Shown one piece after another: positions 18,987 to 29,247 of a stretch of DNA of 64,000 bases. The DNA lies in NCBI RefSeq assembly GCF_018402495.1, contig NZ_JAGYIU010000003.1, positions 124,001-188,000 of the forward strand, written 5' to 3'. How positions within the stretch are numbered: the first letter of the stretch is position 1; the number at the start of each line of letters is the position of its first letter. Position numbers and translations under genes: made by a program. This stretch comes from Pseudoalteromonas sp. GTDB taxonomy: Bacteria; Pseudomonadota; Gammaproteobacteria; Enterobacterales; Alteromonadaceae. Under the pieces are notes generated by a model that was not told the origin of the DNA, did no database searches, and was given only the letters and a program-made list of their open reading frames with translations.

Positions 18987-20641
18987 TATTGCTTCCTCGG
19001 TTGTGGATCGTTAGGTAGTGATTTGTCAAAAATGAGCATATTAGGTTGCTCGTTTAAGCCACGGGTAAGAGGCTGAAATTCTTCTGTTAAACGTTTAATT
19101 TGTAGCAGTGTTTGCTCAAGTTGGTAGTGCATTTGAGAGCCTGCTTGATAGCTTGCCATGGTTTTGTCAAACTGGCGCATGGTTATTTCAAATTGTTCCA
19201 TGCTTTTAGTTATTTTTTCGAGATTACGATTAAAGTCGCCCGGTAAATTTTGTGTATCGGGCTTATTTAATAACGTGCGCATCTCACTGGCTAATGCCTG
19301 ATATTCGCTAAAGGTCGTCTGCATTTGGGCTAAACTATCTTCAATTTTTAAGTTATTCACTTTATTAAGTACATCCGATACTTGATCGGCAAGTACCGTT
19401 ATACCGCTCGATACACTAGGAAACACATCGTATTGAGCAAGTTTTTTAAGCTCGCTTTTTGGGGTGTCGGTATAAAAGTCAAAATCGACGTAAACTGCAC
19501 CGGTTAGCAAATTACCCGGTTTAAGTGATGCCCTCATGCCATTTTCAATCCACTCGTTAACGCTTGTTTCCCAATACTCTTTTGCTACCGAGGTGATATG
19601 GTATAAACGACCATATTCCACTTTAATTAATACCGGTACTGCAGTGTTTTTAGCACGAAAATGAGCAGGTTTACCGTCTATTATTACGTTGGCGGGGGCT
19701 TCGACCACTGTGCCTACGCGTGTGCCGCGATACTCTACTGGCGCGCCAACACGGAGTCCTCTAATCGATTGTTCGAATTCAATAAGGTAATAATCAAAAT
19801 CATAAAAACGTTCTTCTAAAGCTTTCTTATAACTTTGACTTAGTGAAAAATTATGGCCATCTTGTGCTAAATCGCCAGGGGCTTGCTGATCAGGTAAACC
19901 AACAGAAATACCGCCTTTTAATAATTTGCTTAGTGAACCGGTATTAATATTTATGCCATCAGCAGAAAGATCTATCTCAATACCTGAGTTAACCCAAAAA
20001 ATAGAGTTTAAAGTGATCAAATTTTCATAGGGGGCTTTAATAAAAATACCGTATTGCATTGCTTGATTTTTCCAATCAAAGGTGGCGGTCTCTATTTGGC
20101 CTATTTTGTAGTTTTTAAAAAATATGCCCGTACTGACATCCAGTACTTCTGTATTATAACTGAGTAATTTAAAGCGCCTACCTTGAACATCTTTCCCAAT
20201 GAGTGCAGGTTCTTCTTGAAGTGAAAATTGCTTTTTTAATTGCTTACTTTCACCAGGCGAAAACTCTAAATATACCCCTGAAAGTAATGTGTTCATACCA
20301 CTAATACCGGTTTCATCAATGCGCGGTTTAACGACCCAAATTTTGGCATCATCAGTGAGCAAGTTATCATAATTTTTATCAATTTGTGCTCGTGCTATTA
20401 CACTATCTTGACTGTCGGATAGGCGTACATGATCAATTTGTCCTATTTTAACACTGCGCACCTTAATTTCTGTTTTACCGGCAATAATACCTTCGGCTTG
20501 AGGCATGGTGATGTAAATTGTTTGTCCTTTATTTAATTGATACTGGTACAGCATCCAAATACCAACAAATAAGGCAATAACAGGAATGATCCAAATCGCA
20601 GAAATAGGTGTTTTTTGTGCTACGTTGGCTGTTTTAGTCAT
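18986..20641 (-). CDS. pqiB: PqiB, three-MCE-domain inter-membrane lipid transport protein
   Basis: This 551-residue protein has one N-terminal membrane helix (about 14-33) and three MCE/MlaD domains. The first starts at GQTIYITMPQAEGIIAGKTE, the second is centred on residues 155-260, and the third begins near QSIRGLRVGAPVEYRGTRVG. A long helical C-terminal part (about 410-540) follows, which in E. coli PqiB forms a needle that spans the periplasm. The length and domain count equal those of E. coli PqiB. It is followed by pqiC with a one-base overlap and preceded by pqiA with a 3-base gap. Confidence 0.92.
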   Translation of the reverse strand: MTKTANVAQKTPISAIWIIPVIALFVGIWMLYQYQLNKGQTIYITMPQAEGIIAGKTEIKVRSVKIGQIDHVRLSDSQDSVIARAQIDKNYDNLLTDDAKIWVVKPRIDETGISGMNTLLSGVYLEFSPGESKQLKKQFSLQEEPALIGKDVQGRRFKLLSYNTEVLDVSTGIFFKNYKIGQIETATFDWKNQAMQYGIFIKAPYENLITLNSIFWVNSGIEIDLSADGININTGSLSKLLKGGISVGLPDQQAPGDLAQDGHNFSLSQSYKKALEERFYDFDYYLIEFEQSIRGLRVGAPVEYRGTRVGTVVEAPANVIIDGKPAHFRAKNTAVPVLIKVEYGRLYHITSVAKEYWETSVNEWIENGMRASLKPGNLLTGAVYVDFDFYTDTPKSELKKLAQYDVFPSVSSGITVLADQVSDVLNKVNNLKIEDSLAQMQTTFSEYQALASEMRTLLNKPDTQNLPGDFNRNLEKITKSMEQFEITMRQFDKTMASYQAGSQMHYQLEQTLLQIKRLTEEFQPLTRGLNEQPNMLIFDKSLPNDPQPRKQ

Positions 20642-20644
20642 GCT

Positions 20645-21865
20645 TTATTCTCTGTGTTTTATTTTTGGTGAATCCCACAGTAAGCGAGGATCAAATGCGT
20701 GTGCGGCCATCATTTGGCATAATACCATAACAGTAAAGAAGACGATGCCTAAACCTGGAATGACCGACATTAAGTTTCCTAGTTGTACAAGTGCAACTAA
20801 TATAGCTACAACAAAGACATCAATCATAGACCATTTGCCAATAAATTCAGTAAGTTGATATACTTTTGTGTAACCTTTTGTATGAAGGTTGGCGGGTTTT
20901 GTAACCATAAAGCACAAAAAACTTAAAATAAGTGCTTTTGCTAAAGGGACCACGACACTGGCAAAAAATATAATGATTGCAATCGGGTACGAGCCGCTAT
21001 TCCATAGTGTAATAACACCCGAAATAAGCGTTGCAGGTGTTTCATCCCCAAGGCTAATCGTGTACATAATTGGCAGTACGTTTGCGGGGATATAGCAAAT
21101 AAGTGAAGTAACTAGCCATGCAGCCGCTTTTTGAACACTGTAGGGGTTTCTTAAATAGGTTTTACTATGGCAACGAGAGCAGATTAAGTCAGTACTGAGC
21201 TGGTGGCAAACATGGCAGGCTTTAATATTGTTATCAATCGCCCGCTCTGCGCCTGTACTACTTTGGACGCGAGTCGTCGGGCTCACCTCAGACCAAAGCC
21301 GTGCACGATTTAATCGCGTTAACGCACTGACATAAAATATAACAAAACCGACATAAGCATAAAAACTAGTGCCAAAGCTGACCTCAGCCAACGACATTAT
21401 TTTTACCATACTAACCAACACACCAATTAAAAATATCTCTGACATGATCCATGGCTCTAGTGTTAAGGTGAATTTTAATAGTCTTCTTGCAACTGCTTGC
21501 GGCAGGGCTTTGAGTGCGCCTAAATGCAAAGGGATCAAAATAATCAGCAAGCTCATGGGTAAAACAATAATGCTAATATCAATAAAGAGCCCGAGCAGAT
21601 CACTATCATAATTAAATAGAATGCGGGCAGCATCGGGTAGGGTAATAGTTTGGGTAATGCCATTGCTACTAAAAGAAATAAAGGGATAAAACATACTACT
21701 GAGTAACATTAATAATGCGCTTAAGCTCAAGGCAACTATTTCAGTGTCATGATTTATATTAATACCGCGGACTTTATGGCCACAACGTGGACACAGCGCC
21801 ACTTGTTTAGCGTTAATGTTAGGAACTTCAATGATAAGATCACAGCTTGGACAGGCAGTTTGCAA
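20645..21865 (-). CDS. pqiA: PqiA, paraquat-inducible integral membrane protein
   Basis: The 406-residue protein has two homologous halves, each with a zinc-ribbon of CxxC pairs followed by about four membrane helices. The first ribbon is at residues 5-31 (CPSC and CPRC), the second near 215-235 (CHVC and CSRC). This is the PqiA/YebS pattern. In E. coli PqiA works with PqiB and PqiC in lipid transport across the envelope and the operon answers to superoxide stress. It is the first gene of the operon here, read leftwards, with its promoter between 21866 and 21975 shared divergently with the binding-protein gene. Confidence 0.9.
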   Translation of the reverse strand: MQTACPSCDLIIEVPNINAKQVALCPRCGHKVRGININHDTEIVALSLSALLMLLSSMFYPFISFSSNGITQTITLPDAARILFNYDSDLLGLFIDISIIVLPMSLLIILIPLHLGALKALPQAVARRLLKFTLTLEPWIMSEIFLIGVLVSMVKIMSLAEVSFGTSFYAYVGFVIFYVSALTRLNRARLWSEVSPTTRVQSSTGAERAIDNNIKACHVCHQLSTDLICSRCHSKTYLRNPYSVQKAAAWLVTSLICYIPANVLPIMYTISLGDETPATLISGVITLWNSGSYPIAIIIFFASVVVPLAKALILSFLCFMVTKPANLHTKGYTKVYQLTEFIGKWSMIDVFVVAILVALVQLGNLMSVIPGLGIVFFTVMVLCQMMAAHAFDPRLLWDSPKIKHRE

Positions 21866-21975
21866 ATTGATAGCTTATAATTAAATCAAGAGGTTAAATT
21901 TTGCTACAATTAATGCTTAAATACAAACACTATGGTTAAATTAATAACAAAAATAAAAACGGATTAGGAGATTAT

Positions 21976-22746
21976 GTGAAAGCTGTATTTTCACTCATGT
22001 TAGTGTGTTTAAGTAGCAGCTGTTTTGCCTTTGCTAATAGTATAAAGCAGCAGTCAGTTATTATAGCAGCCAATCCAACCGTTGCACCTTATGTGATAAG
22101 GGAGCATGACTCAGGTATTCAACTTGAGATTGTAAAAGCGGCGCTTAGTAATCAAGCTATTAATCAGGTTGACGTACATTATATGTCTAATCAGCGAGCA
22201 GATGCTTCATTGAATCAAGGCCGTGTTGATATCGCTTTAAACTACTCCGGTCACTTAATCGCGGGTATTTACAAAAGCCAATCGGTAATTAGTTATGAAA
22301 ATGTGGTAGTGAGTCTTAAAAAAAGTAACTTCGCTATTAATTCTATTTACGACTTGGCAACCAAAAGTGTTTTAGCATTTCAAAATGCGCCGGCTTATTT
22401 ACCTAAAGAGTTTGGCTACAACTTAAGAAACTTAAGAGGCTACGAAGAGGTACTTAATCAAAATGCGCAAATACACCACTTAATGGTAGGGTGGGTAGAT
22501 ACCATTATTCTAGATAAGCGTATATTTCTTCATTATTTAAAAGAATATCAAAAAAACCACGCCATTGAAGACGTTGTTATCCATTCTATTTTTCCGCCTG
22601 CTAAAAGGCCTGCTTATTTTAACGATGATTCACTAAGACAACGTTTTGATATAGGGTTGAGTAATATAATTGAAAGTGGGGAATATGACACAATCATGCT
22701 TGATTTAGATAATCACTATACCCTGCGTGATATTAACCGCTTTTAA
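21976..22746 (+). CDS. Periplasmic amino-acid-type binding protein (SBP_bac_3-like)
   Basis: The 256-residue protein has a signal peptide (about 1-20, ending CFAFA) and the two-lobe fold of family 3 solute-binding proteins: IIAANPTVAPYVIREHDSGIQLEIVKAAL near the start, then DVALNYSG-like and the RLLQ-like swap segment. The start is GTG at 21976, which has GGAG five bases upstream. No transporter permease is nearby. Single genes of this kind are common in Alteromonadales and may serve sensing instead of transport. A weak GC-rich hairpin (ggggc and gcccc) follows the stop at about 22769-22788. Confidence 0.65.
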   Translation: MKAVFSLMLVCLSSSCFAFANSIKQQSVIIAANPTVAPYVIREHDSGIQLEIVKAALSNQAINQVDVHYMSNQRADASLNQGRVDIALNYSGHLIAGIYKSQSVISYENVVVSLKKSNFAINSIYDLATKSVLAFQNAPAYLPKEFGYNLRNLRGYEEVLNQNAQIHHLMVGWVDTIILDKRIFLHYLKEYQKNHAIEDVVIHSIFPPAKRPAYFNDDSLRQRFDIGLSNIIESGEYDTIMLDLDNHYTLRDINRF

Positions 22747-22831
22747 GGGATACTAACTGTGTAGATTAGGGGCAATTTAATCGCCCCAATATGTTAAACC
22801 AGCGTTCAGGTTAAATAGTCCCTAATTATTT

Positions 22832-23641
22832 TTAATCAAATAAGGCAACCGTTTGGCGGGTGAGTGCAATAAGCTCCCCCGACTGTGACCAAATACAACC
22901 ATCTTCTAAACCATAACCATCTTTTGAATGGTGAGTGATTGCTTCAAACCCTAACCATTCATCAGGCGCTAAATTAGGCGCTTGTACAAACTCTAAATAC
23001 CAAGACATGCTACTAGCCGGTGCTGGTTGTTTAAACATTTGCAGTAATGTAGGCGGCCATGCGTCGGTAAGCGCAATAACATGGGCTTCTGTAATCTCTT
23101 CAGGCGTGTGTTTAAATCGCATCCAACCACCTAGATGAGAGGTTTCTGCACTGCTAAACGGCATGGCTCCTTGTTGTGGGCATAAATCAACATGTTGAAA
23201 AAATTCTGGCATTTGCCCTGGCACAAACCCTAAGCAATGACGTTCGTTTACTGGGTGTAAGGTTAACGCTTTTGACACAGGCACATTAATGGACGAGTGA
23301 CGGTTTTTTGCAAAACAGGCTTGTACAATAACGCATACTGCATCGTTTTGAATCGCTTTGGCGAGCACTTGGGTACTGCTTTTACCTTCACGTAATATTT
23401 CTACGGATAAAGAAAATGGTTTTTCAGCCAGTAAAGGCCCAACAAAGTTTGTACTTAAAGAAAGTAACCTTCTTGATGAATCTACTTTATTGCGCATCGC
23501 TTGATAAAGTAGTGCCGCTGAAAGCCCACCAAATGCTGTACGACCTTGGCACCAATTAGCGGGGAACTGCATTGTACTGGTTTCTTGGTTCGTTTGTTGA
23601 CTAGCTTGAGCTGCTTGTTGTAATAATTGTTCAAAGTGCAC
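22832..23641 (-). CDS. Acyl-CoA thioesterase-like protein, double hotdog fold
   Basis: The protein matches the TesB-like/4HBT_3 family: an FPANWCQGRTAFGGLSAALL segment, then NFVGPLLAEKPFSLSVEILREGKS in the first hotdog, and a second hotdog with WYLEFVQAPNLAPDEWLGFE. Such enzymes release free acids from acyl-CoAs in the cytoplasm. The frame is open up to 23740, but I place the start at GTG 23641 (VHFEQLL), because it has AGGA eight bases upstream and the first 33 residues of the longer form look unlike the family. This gives 269 residues. It diverges from dnaK, and the dnaK promoter lies between. Confidence 0.7.
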   Translation of the reverse strand: MHFEQLLQQAAQASQQTNQETSTMQFPANWCQGRTAFGGLSAALLYQAMRNKVDSSRRLLSLSTNFVGPLLAEKPFSLSVEILREGKSSTQVLAKAIQNDAVCVIVQACFAKNRHSSINVPVSKALTLHPVNERHCLGFVPGQMPEFFQHVDLCPQQGAMPFSSAETSHLGGWMRFKHTPEEITEAHVIALTDAWPPTLLQMFKQPAPASSMSWYLEFVQAPNLAPDEWLGFEAITHHSKDGYGLEDGCIWSQSGELIALTRQTVALFD

Positions 23642-23806
23642 AAATAATGTCCTTTTGATGTTATTTGCTAAATTTATATCACACACAAACTCATCAGACC
23701 AGACAATAAGATAAGCGACTAAATAACAAAAAACGAGCAATCCTTACTCTTTTTAGGGTTATTTAGTAAATAAATTTAAAAAAATGAATTTTTTTTCAAT
23801 TTTACA

Positions 23807-23835
23807 GTTGAATTAAGTTTGTGGCATCCCTATTA
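23807..23835 (+). promoter_or_regulatory. Sigma-32 (heat-shock) promoter of dnaK
   Basis: The -35 element gTTGAAT and the -10 element CCCTATTA are separated by about 14 bases and lie 47 bases before the dnaK start. They fit the sigma-32 consensus CTTGAAA and CCCCATnT with a few mismatches. dnaK is a classic member of the heat-shock regulon, so the assignment is supported by context. Confidence 0.65.
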
Positions 23836-23881
23836 ACTAGTCATCGAACGTATTAACGAATTTAGAAGTTGGAGAAGATTC

Positions 23882-25801
23882 ATGGGTAGAATTATTGGGA
23901 TCGATTTAGGTACTACTAACTCTTGTGTTGCAGTACTTGATGGTGACAAAGCACGTGTTATTGAAAATGCGGAAGGCGATCGCACAACCCCGTCTATTAT
24001 TGCTTACACGCAAGACGGTGAAACGTTAGTAGGTCAACCTGCAAAACGTCAAGCGGTAACTAACCCAACAAATACTTTGTTTGCAATTAAGCGTTTAATT
24101 GGTCGTCGTTTTGAAGACGAAGAAGTACAACGTGATATTGGCATCATGCCTTTTAAAATTATCAAAGCTGATAATGGCGATGCGTGGGTAGAAGCAGGTG
24201 GCGAAAAACGCGCTGCACCACAAATTTCTGCTGAAGTACTGAAAAAAATGAAAAAAACAGCTGAAGACTTCTTAGGTGAAGAAGTTACTGAAGCGGTAAT
24301 CACAGTACCAGCATACTTTAACGATTCACAACGTCAAGCAACTAAAGATGCGGGTCGTATTGCGGGTCTTGAAGTAAAACGTATTATCAATGAGCCAACA
24401 GCTGCAGCGCTTGCATACGGTATGGATAAAAACCGTGGCGAAAACGTAGTAGCGGTATATGACTTAGGTGGTGGTACTTTCGATTTATCAATCATTGAAA
24501 TTGATGAAGTGGAAGGCGAACACACATTTGAAGTACTTGCAACTAACGGTGACACTCACTTAGGTGGTGAAGATTTCGATAACCGTGTAATCAACTACTT
24601 AGTAGCTGAATTCAAGAAAGATCAAGGTATCGACTTACAAAATGATCCACTTGCAATGCAACGTGTTAAAGAAGCCGCAGAGAAAGCAAAAATTGAGCTT
24701 TCATCAGCACAATCTACAGAGGTTAACCTTCCGTATGTAACTGCTGATGCGTCAGGTCCTAAGCACATGAACGTGAAACTAACACGTGCTAAGCTTGAGT
24801 CTTTGGTTGAAGATTTAGTCACTAAGTCAATTGAACCGCTAAAACGTGCCCTTGCTGATGCAGACCTATCTGTGAACGATATCAACGATATTATTCTAGT
24901 GGGTGGTCAAACGCGTATGCCACTTGTACAAAAAACAGTAGCAGAGTTCTTCGGTAAAGAGCCACGTAAAGACGTTAACCCTGATGAAGCAGTTGCTGTG
25001 GGTGCTGCGATTCAAGGTGGTGTACTTGCTGGTGACGTGAAAGACGTATTATTACTAGACGTATCACCATTATCTCTAGGTATTGAGACGATGGGTTCAG
25101 TAATGACGCCGTTAATTGAGAAAAATACCACGATTCCGACAAAGAAATCGCAAACATTCTCAACAGCAGAAGATAACCAATCTGCAGTAACCATTCATGT
25201 GTTACAAGGTGAGCGTAAGCGTTCAAGCGATAACAAATCACTAGGTCAATTTAACCTAGAAGGTATTCGCCCAGCACAACGCGGTACTCCACAAATCGAA
25301 GTAACATTCGATGTTGATGCCGATGGTATCTTACATGTATCTGCAAAAGATAAAGATACAGGTAAAGAGCAAAAAATCACTATTCAAGCATCTTCTGGTT
25401 TAAGTGATGAAGAAGTTGAAAAGATGGTTCGTGATGCAGAAGCGCATGCTGAAGACGATAAAAAGTTTGAAGAGTTAGTAGCTGTACGTAACCAAGCTGA
25501 CGCTCTTGTTCACGGTACACGTAAGCAAATTGAAGAAGCGGGTGATGCACTGCCAAGCGAAGACAAAGACGCGATTGAAGCGGCGGTTGTAGACCTAGAA
25601 GCAGCGATTAAGAGTGACGACAAAGCAGAGATTGAAGCGAAAACGCAAGCGCTTGCTGAAAAGTCTCAAAAGCTAATGGAAATTGCCCAAGCTAAAGCAC
25701 AACAAACTAGTGGTGATGCGGGTGCAGAACAACAAAAGTCAGCTAAGCAAGACGACGATGTTGTTGATGCAGAGTTCGAAGAAGTTAAAGACGACAAGTA
25801 A
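23882..25801 (+). CDS. dnaK: Chaperone DnaK (Hsp70)
   Basis: This 639-residue Hsp70 has the ATPase domain (1-385) with [25 protein letters not shown] and [10 protein letters not shown], the [16 protein letters not shown] linker and start of the substrate-binding domain, and the C-terminal lid ending in [10 protein letters not shown]. It binds exposed hydrophobic segments of unfolded proteins, with DnaJ stimulating ATP hydrolysis. The ATG has GGAGAAG upstream. It is followed by a terminator and then by dnaJ, with a repeat element inserted between; grpE is not in the window. Its codon use is that of a highly expressed gene. Confidence 0.98.
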   Translation: MGRIIGIDLGTTNSCVAVLDGDKARVIENAEGDRTTPSIIAYTQDGETLVGQPAKRQAVTNPTNTLFAIKRLIGRRFEDEEVQRDIGIMPFKIIKADNGDAWVEAGGEKRAAPQISAEVLKKMKKTAEDFLGEEVTEAVITVPAYFNDSQRQATKDAGRIAGLEVKRIINEPTAAALAYGMDKNRGENVVAVYDLGGGTFDLSIIEIDEVEGEHTFEVLATNGDTHLGGEDFDNRVINYLVAEFKKDQGIDLQNDPLAMQRVKEAAEKAKIELSSAQSTEVNLPYVTADASGPKHMNVKLTRAKLESLVEDLVTKSIEPLKRALADADLSVNDINDIILVGGQTRMPLVQKTVAEFFGKEPRKDVNPDEAVAVGAAIQGGVLAGDVKDVLLLDVSPLSLGIETMGSVMTPLIEKNTTIPTKKSQTFSTAEDNQSAVTIHVLQGERKRSSDNKSLGQFNLEGIRPAQRGTPQIEVTFDVDADGILHVSAKDKDTGKEQKITIQASSGLSDEEVEKMVRDAEAHAEDDKKFEELVAVRNQADALVHGTRKQIEEAGDALPSEDKDAIEAAVVDLEAAIKSDDKAEIEAKTQALAEKSQKLMEIAQAKAQQTSGDAGAEQQKSAKQDDDVVDAEFEEVKDDK

Positions 25802-25872
25802 TTGTCACTAACGCTTCTCGCTAATTTAAAACACATGACCAAATGAAGTGTTTAAGTTAGGATGAACACCTG

Positions 25873-25904
25873 AGGCGCGTAGGCTAAAGCTTAACGCGCC
25901 TTTT
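25873..25904 (+). terminator. Terminator after dnaK
   Basis: Arms aggcgcgt and acgcgcct enclose a loop that contains taagctt-like complementary bases, followed by TTTT. It stands about 70 bases after the dnaK stop, so dnaJ is not simply read through at full strength. Confidence 0.75.
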
Positions 25905-25920
25905 GCATGTAAGAGAAGTA

Positions 25921-26082
25921 ATACCAATTTTATTAAAAAATGATCATTTTAGCGTATTAAATAACTCGCTACTTGCGTTAAAAAATTATTCATATAGATC
26001 AACTATATATCATAATTTTCGCCTTGTTATCGACTTATTTCTCTGTCGCTATAATAGCCCACTAATTTAATGCAGTTGGTAT
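25921..26082. repeat. 162-base MITE-like inverted-repeat element between dnaK and dnaJ
   Basis: The ends ATACCAATTTTATTAAA and TTTAATGCAGTTGGTAT are near inverted repeats, and the interior has further short complementary parts (atatagatcaactatatatc) and no coding frame. Small elements with ATACCAA/TTGGTAT ends are common between genes in Pseudoalteromonas and relatives, so this is probably one copy of a dispersed family. It sits in the dnaK-dnaJ gap after the terminator. It could fold into a long hairpin in RNA. Confidence 0.7.
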
Positions 26083-26178
26083 GAACAAAACGCTTTAAAA
26101 ATTCAATGATAAATCGATATGATTTATCGGTTTGTCCAGCAGCGAACGCTGCACATAGAAAAGAGTAGTGTGATAGAT

Positions 26179-27318
26179 ATGTCAAAACGCGATTATTACG
26201 AAATCCTCGGCGTAAGCAAAGATGCCAGTGAGCGAGACATAAAAAAAGCGTACAAACGCTTAGCGATGAAATATCATCCCGATCGTACCGCCGGTGATAA
26301 AGACCTTGAAACCAAATTTAAGGAAGTAAAGGAAGCTTACGAAATACTAACAGATCCACAGAAGCGTCAAATGTATGACCAATACGGTCATGCAGCCTTC
26401 GAGCAAGGCGGTGGCGGTGGTCACGGCGGCTTTGGTGGCGGACAAGGTGATTTTGGTGATATTTTTGGTGATGTGTTTGGTGATATTTTTGGCGGCGGTG
26501 GTGGCCGTCGTCAATCACGTCAACAACGAGGCTCTGATTTACGTTACAACATGGACTTAAGCTTAGAAGAAGCGGTTCGTGGTAAAGACGTTGAAATTAA
26601 AGTACCTACTTGGGTTAGTTGTGAACCATGTGATGGCAGTGGTGCTAAAGCGGGCTCTAAACCAAAAACATGTACAACCTGTCATGGTGCAGGCCAAGTA
26701 CAAATGCGCCAAGGTTTTTTTGCTGTGCAGCAAACCTGTCCGACATGTCATGGCCAAGGTCAGATCATTTCAGATCCTTGTAATAAATGTCATGGACAAG
26801 GCCGTGTAGAAAAAACTAAAACGCTATCGGTTAAAATCCCGGCAGGCGTAGATACAGGCGATCGTATTCGCTTATCAGGTGAAGGCGAGGCAGGCATGCA
26901 TGGTGCCCCAGCCGGTGACTTGTACGTACAGGTATCTGTTCGTGAACATAAAATATTTGTGCGTGAAGCCAATAACCTCTACTGTGAAGTACCAATAAGC
27001 TTTACCACCGCAGGCCTAGGTGGCGAAATTGAAGTGCCTACACTTGATGGCCGTGCAAAACTTAAAATACCGTCAGAAACACAAACGGGCAAAATGTTCC
27101 GTATGCGTGGCAAAGGTGTTAAGTCAGTACGCAGTGGCGCTCAAGGCGATTTAATTTGTAAGGTTGTGATTGAAACGCCAGTTAATTTAAACGAGCGTCA
27201 ACGTGACTTACTTAAAGAATTAGATGAAAGTATGGGCAAAGACAGCTCAAAAAACCGCCCTAAAGAACAAGGATTTTTTGATGGGGTTAAAAAGTTTTTT
27301 GATGACTTAACTAAATAA
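26179..27318 (+). CDS. dnaJ: Co-chaperone DnaJ (Hsp40)
   Basis: The 379-residue protein has the J domain with the HPD triad (KYHPDRT), a Gly/Phe-rich linker with many GGG runs, the zinc domain with four CxxCxGxG repeats ([24 protein letters not shown] and CNKCHGQG), and the two C-terminal beta domains. It delivers substrates to DnaK and triggers its ATPase. The frame is open to 26119, but [14 protein letters not shown] at 26179 is the conserved family start. It has its own upstream region and terminator. Confidence 0.97.
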   Translation: MSKRDYYEILGVSKDASERDIKKAYKRLAMKYHPDRTAGDKDLETKFKEVKEAYEILTDPQKRQMYDQYGHAAFEQGGGGGHGGFGGGQGDFGDIFGDVFGDIFGGGGGRRQSRQQRGSDLRYNMDLSLEEAVRGKDVEIKVPTWVSCEPCDGSGAKAGSKPKTCTTCHGAGQVQMRQGFFAVQQTCPTCHGQGQIISDPCNKCHGQGRVEKTKTLSVKIPAGVDTGDRIRLSGEGEAGMHGAPAGDLYVQVSVREHKIFVREANNLYCEVPISFTTAGLGGEIEVPTLDGRAKLKIPSETQTGKMFRMRGKGVKSVRSGAQGDLICKVVIETPVNLNERQRDLLKELDESMGKDSSKNRPKEQGFFDGVKKFFDDLTK

Positions 27319-27342
27319 TTAGTCGGATCAATAGACACTAGT

Positions 27343-27373
27343 AAAAACGGCGCTTTTTTAAGCGCCGTTTTTT
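27343..27373 (+). terminator. Terminator after dnaJ
   Basis: Arms aaaacggcgctt and aagcgccgtttt pair perfectly around a short T-rich loop, followed by a T run. Confidence 0.9.
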
Positions 27374-27422
27374 ATGTTTAATGTGCTAAATTATTAGGGA
27401 GATTTATTTTGGGCTTTATCAG

Positions 27423-27884
27423 ATGACCCCCGCTATAGAGCAGCTAAAAAAATGCGCTATTAAATTTGACATACTCAGCTACGAGCACGATATAAACAAT
27501 ACCAATTACGGCCTTGAAGCTGTTGAAAAGCTTAATCTTAATAGTGCGCAAGTATTTAAAACCTTAGTGCTAGAAACCTCAGAGCAACAGCTTATTGTAG
27601 CGGTGACTCCCGTTACTCAGCAGGTTAATTTGAAACAGCTTGCGAAGCTTTGCGCAGTAAAAAAAGTGATGATGGCAGACCCACAAAAAGTGCAGGCAAG
27701 TACGGGGTATATTTTAGGAGGGGTTAGCCCTTTTGGCCAAAAAAAACGGCTTAAAACATATATTCACTCAAGTGCGTTAGAGTTTAAAGCAATATACGTT
27801 AGTGCCGGAAAGCGAGGATTAGAAGTAACACTGACTACAGAAGATTTAGCGCGTTTAACGCAGGCTACGTTTGGCACGTTTTAA
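27423..27884 (+). CDS. ybaK: YbaK-type Cys-tRNA(Pro) deacylase
   Basis: The 153-residue protein is an editing-domain homologue of prolyl-tRNA synthetase. It has VFKTLVLE with the conserved Lys46, a VTPVTQQVNLKQLAKLCAVKKV segment and the G-Y-I-L-G-G-V-S-P-F-G loop that forms the active site. YbaK removes cysteine wrongly attached to tRNA(Pro) in the cytoplasm. It stands alone between dnaJ and the CheY-like gene. The ribosome-binding site before the ATG is weak. Confidence 0.9.
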   Translation: MTPAIEQLKKCAIKFDILSYEHDINNTNYGLEAVEKLNLNSAQVFKTLVLETSEQQLIVAVTPVTQQVNLKQLAKLCAVKKVMMADPQKVQASTGYILGGVSPFGQKKRLKTYIHSSALEFKAIYVSAGKRGLEVTLTTEDLARLTQATFGTF

Positions 27885-28073
27885 ACGCTTTTTTTGAGCC
27901 GATTGTTAAAACTTATATAGTGTATATAAAACTGATTACTTGCCGCAACAGACATTATTAACTAATGTTGGTATCACTCATAACCGTTTTTGTTAATACC
28001 TTCTAGGACAGGCGCGTCGCCTTTACTTTGATTAATAAAGACTTGTTGTCATCCACGTTGGTAAATTATACGC

Positions 28074-28442
28074 ATGAAAATTTTAGTTGTTGATGATATG
28101 CCGTTAATGCGTCATGTATTAATTAATATGTTAAGGAAGTTAGATTATAAAGATATTGTTGAAGCCACCGATGGACTTCAGGCATTAACAATACTAAAAA
28201 GTCAAACGATTGACTTGGTTATAACCGATCTCCATATGCCTAAAATGGATGGCATTACCTTACTTGATAATATTAGAAAAGATGCCGAATTGGCAAACCT
28301 TCCTGTACTTATGGTGACCTGTGAAGATAACACAGAGACGGTAAAAAAAGTAATTAGTGCTAAAGTGTCAGGCTTTATCATAAAACCCTTTAATATGAAT
28401 GTATTATCAGCTCAATTAACGCGCTTATCGAAAAAAGGCTAA
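28074..28442 (+). CDS. CheY-like single-domain response regulator
   Basis: The 122-residue protein is one receiver domain with the acid pair Asp7-Asp8, the phosphoacceptor Asp52 in VITDLHMPKMDG, the conserved Thr/Ser region VTCEDN, and the Lys in FIIKPF. There is no output domain, so it acts by binding a partner such as a flagellar switch or a kinase. No kinase or chemotaxis gene lies next to it, so the partner is unknown. Confidence 0.85.
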   Translation: MKILVVDDMPLMRHVLINMLRKLDYKDIVEATDGLQALTILKSQTIDLVITDLHMPKMDGITLLDNIRKDAELANLPVLMVTCEDNTETVKKVISAKVSGFIIKPFNMNVLSAQLTRLSKKG

Positions 28443-28549
28443 AGCCAACTGTTTATTAAATAGCAGTATTGCCTTAACATCGTTTCATCATTTTTGCCTG
28501 TGCTGTGATAGCATTAGGCTATAAATTATAAAGTAATCATAGAGGTAGT

Positions 28550-28801
28550 GTGGCTAAGCCCAATAAAAAAGGGCCGACAAAAACGGTCGATATATTCTGC
28601 TCTGCGTGTAAGGCGCCATTATTCAAATACCGAAAAGGTGGTAAAGGCGCGTTAGTAAAATGCTTTATAGAAAGAATAACGCAAGATCACACTCATACTG
28701 AATGTGTGTGCCCGGGTTGTAAGCGAGCCTTTGCCCGCCCTGCAATTATAAGAGGGGCTCCTGCCTATAAAATGATTGGGGGCAAAGTCACCTTTAAATA
28801 A
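28550..28801 (+). CDS. Small zinc-ribbon protein, unknown role
   Basis: The 83-residue protein has two cysteine pairs, CSAC near residue 17 and CPGC near residue 56, which should bind one zinc, and a basic character. The start is GTG with GAGG five to eight bases upstream. I do not recognise the family beyond a zinc-ribbon. The size and charge would suit an RNA- or ribosome-associated protein, but nothing in the neighbourhood supports this. Confidence 0.6.
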   Translation: MAKPNKKGPTKTVDIFCSACKAPLFKYRKGGKGALVKCFIERITQDHTHTECVCPGCKRAFARPAIIRGAPAYKMIGGKVTFK

Positions 28802-28950
28802 AGCGGGAATTTAATCTGGGGCGGACATAAGCCCTTGTTTGCTTTTTTCCCACTGGTAAAATTTGCTGGTTTTGCTGTTTCAATGATTGAAAAAAACCCT
28901 CCCCATGGATTGGGCCAGTGTATTGGGTTCTACACGCATAGGATACGCAC

Positions 28951-29214
28951 GTGGTTGGAATATTATTTGATATTATTGGTATGACGGGTACTTTTTTAGT
29001 GGTAGGCTCATTTTTTTTGCTGCAATTAAATAAAGTTTCACCTAAAAGTCTAGTTTATAACTTAATGAATTTAAGTGGCGCTATTTTGTTACTTATTAGC
29101 CTTTGTTATAACTTTAACTTAGCAAGTTTTGTGATTGAAATATTTTGGATTGCAGCCTCATTAATTGGTTTGTATAAGTATTTTAAAGACAAGCCTAGCG
29201 TTGTAAAAGCATAA
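28951..29214 (+). CDS. CBU_0592-type small membrane protein
   Basis: The 87-residue protein has three membrane helices (about 5-25, 35-52 and 58-75) with the pattern DIIGMTGTFLVVGSFFLLQL then LVYNLMNLSGAILLLISL, which matches the CBU_0592 family found widely in Gram-negative bacteria. The function is not known. The start is GTG with an AGGATA site upstream. A strong terminator follows. The 149 bases before it hold no gene that I can support. Confidence 0.65.
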   Translation: MVGILFDIIGMTGTFLVVGSFFLLQLNKVSPKSLVYNLMNLSGAILLLISLCYNFNLASFVIEIFWIAASLIGLYKYFKDKPSVVKA

Positions 29215-29247
29215 GTTAAGCTAAAATAGCATCCCCTTAAAGATTAT

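Noticed and set aside
24049-25241. Minus-strand open frames inside dnaK
   Set aside because: They are antisense shadows of a strongly codon-biased gene and resemble no protein family.
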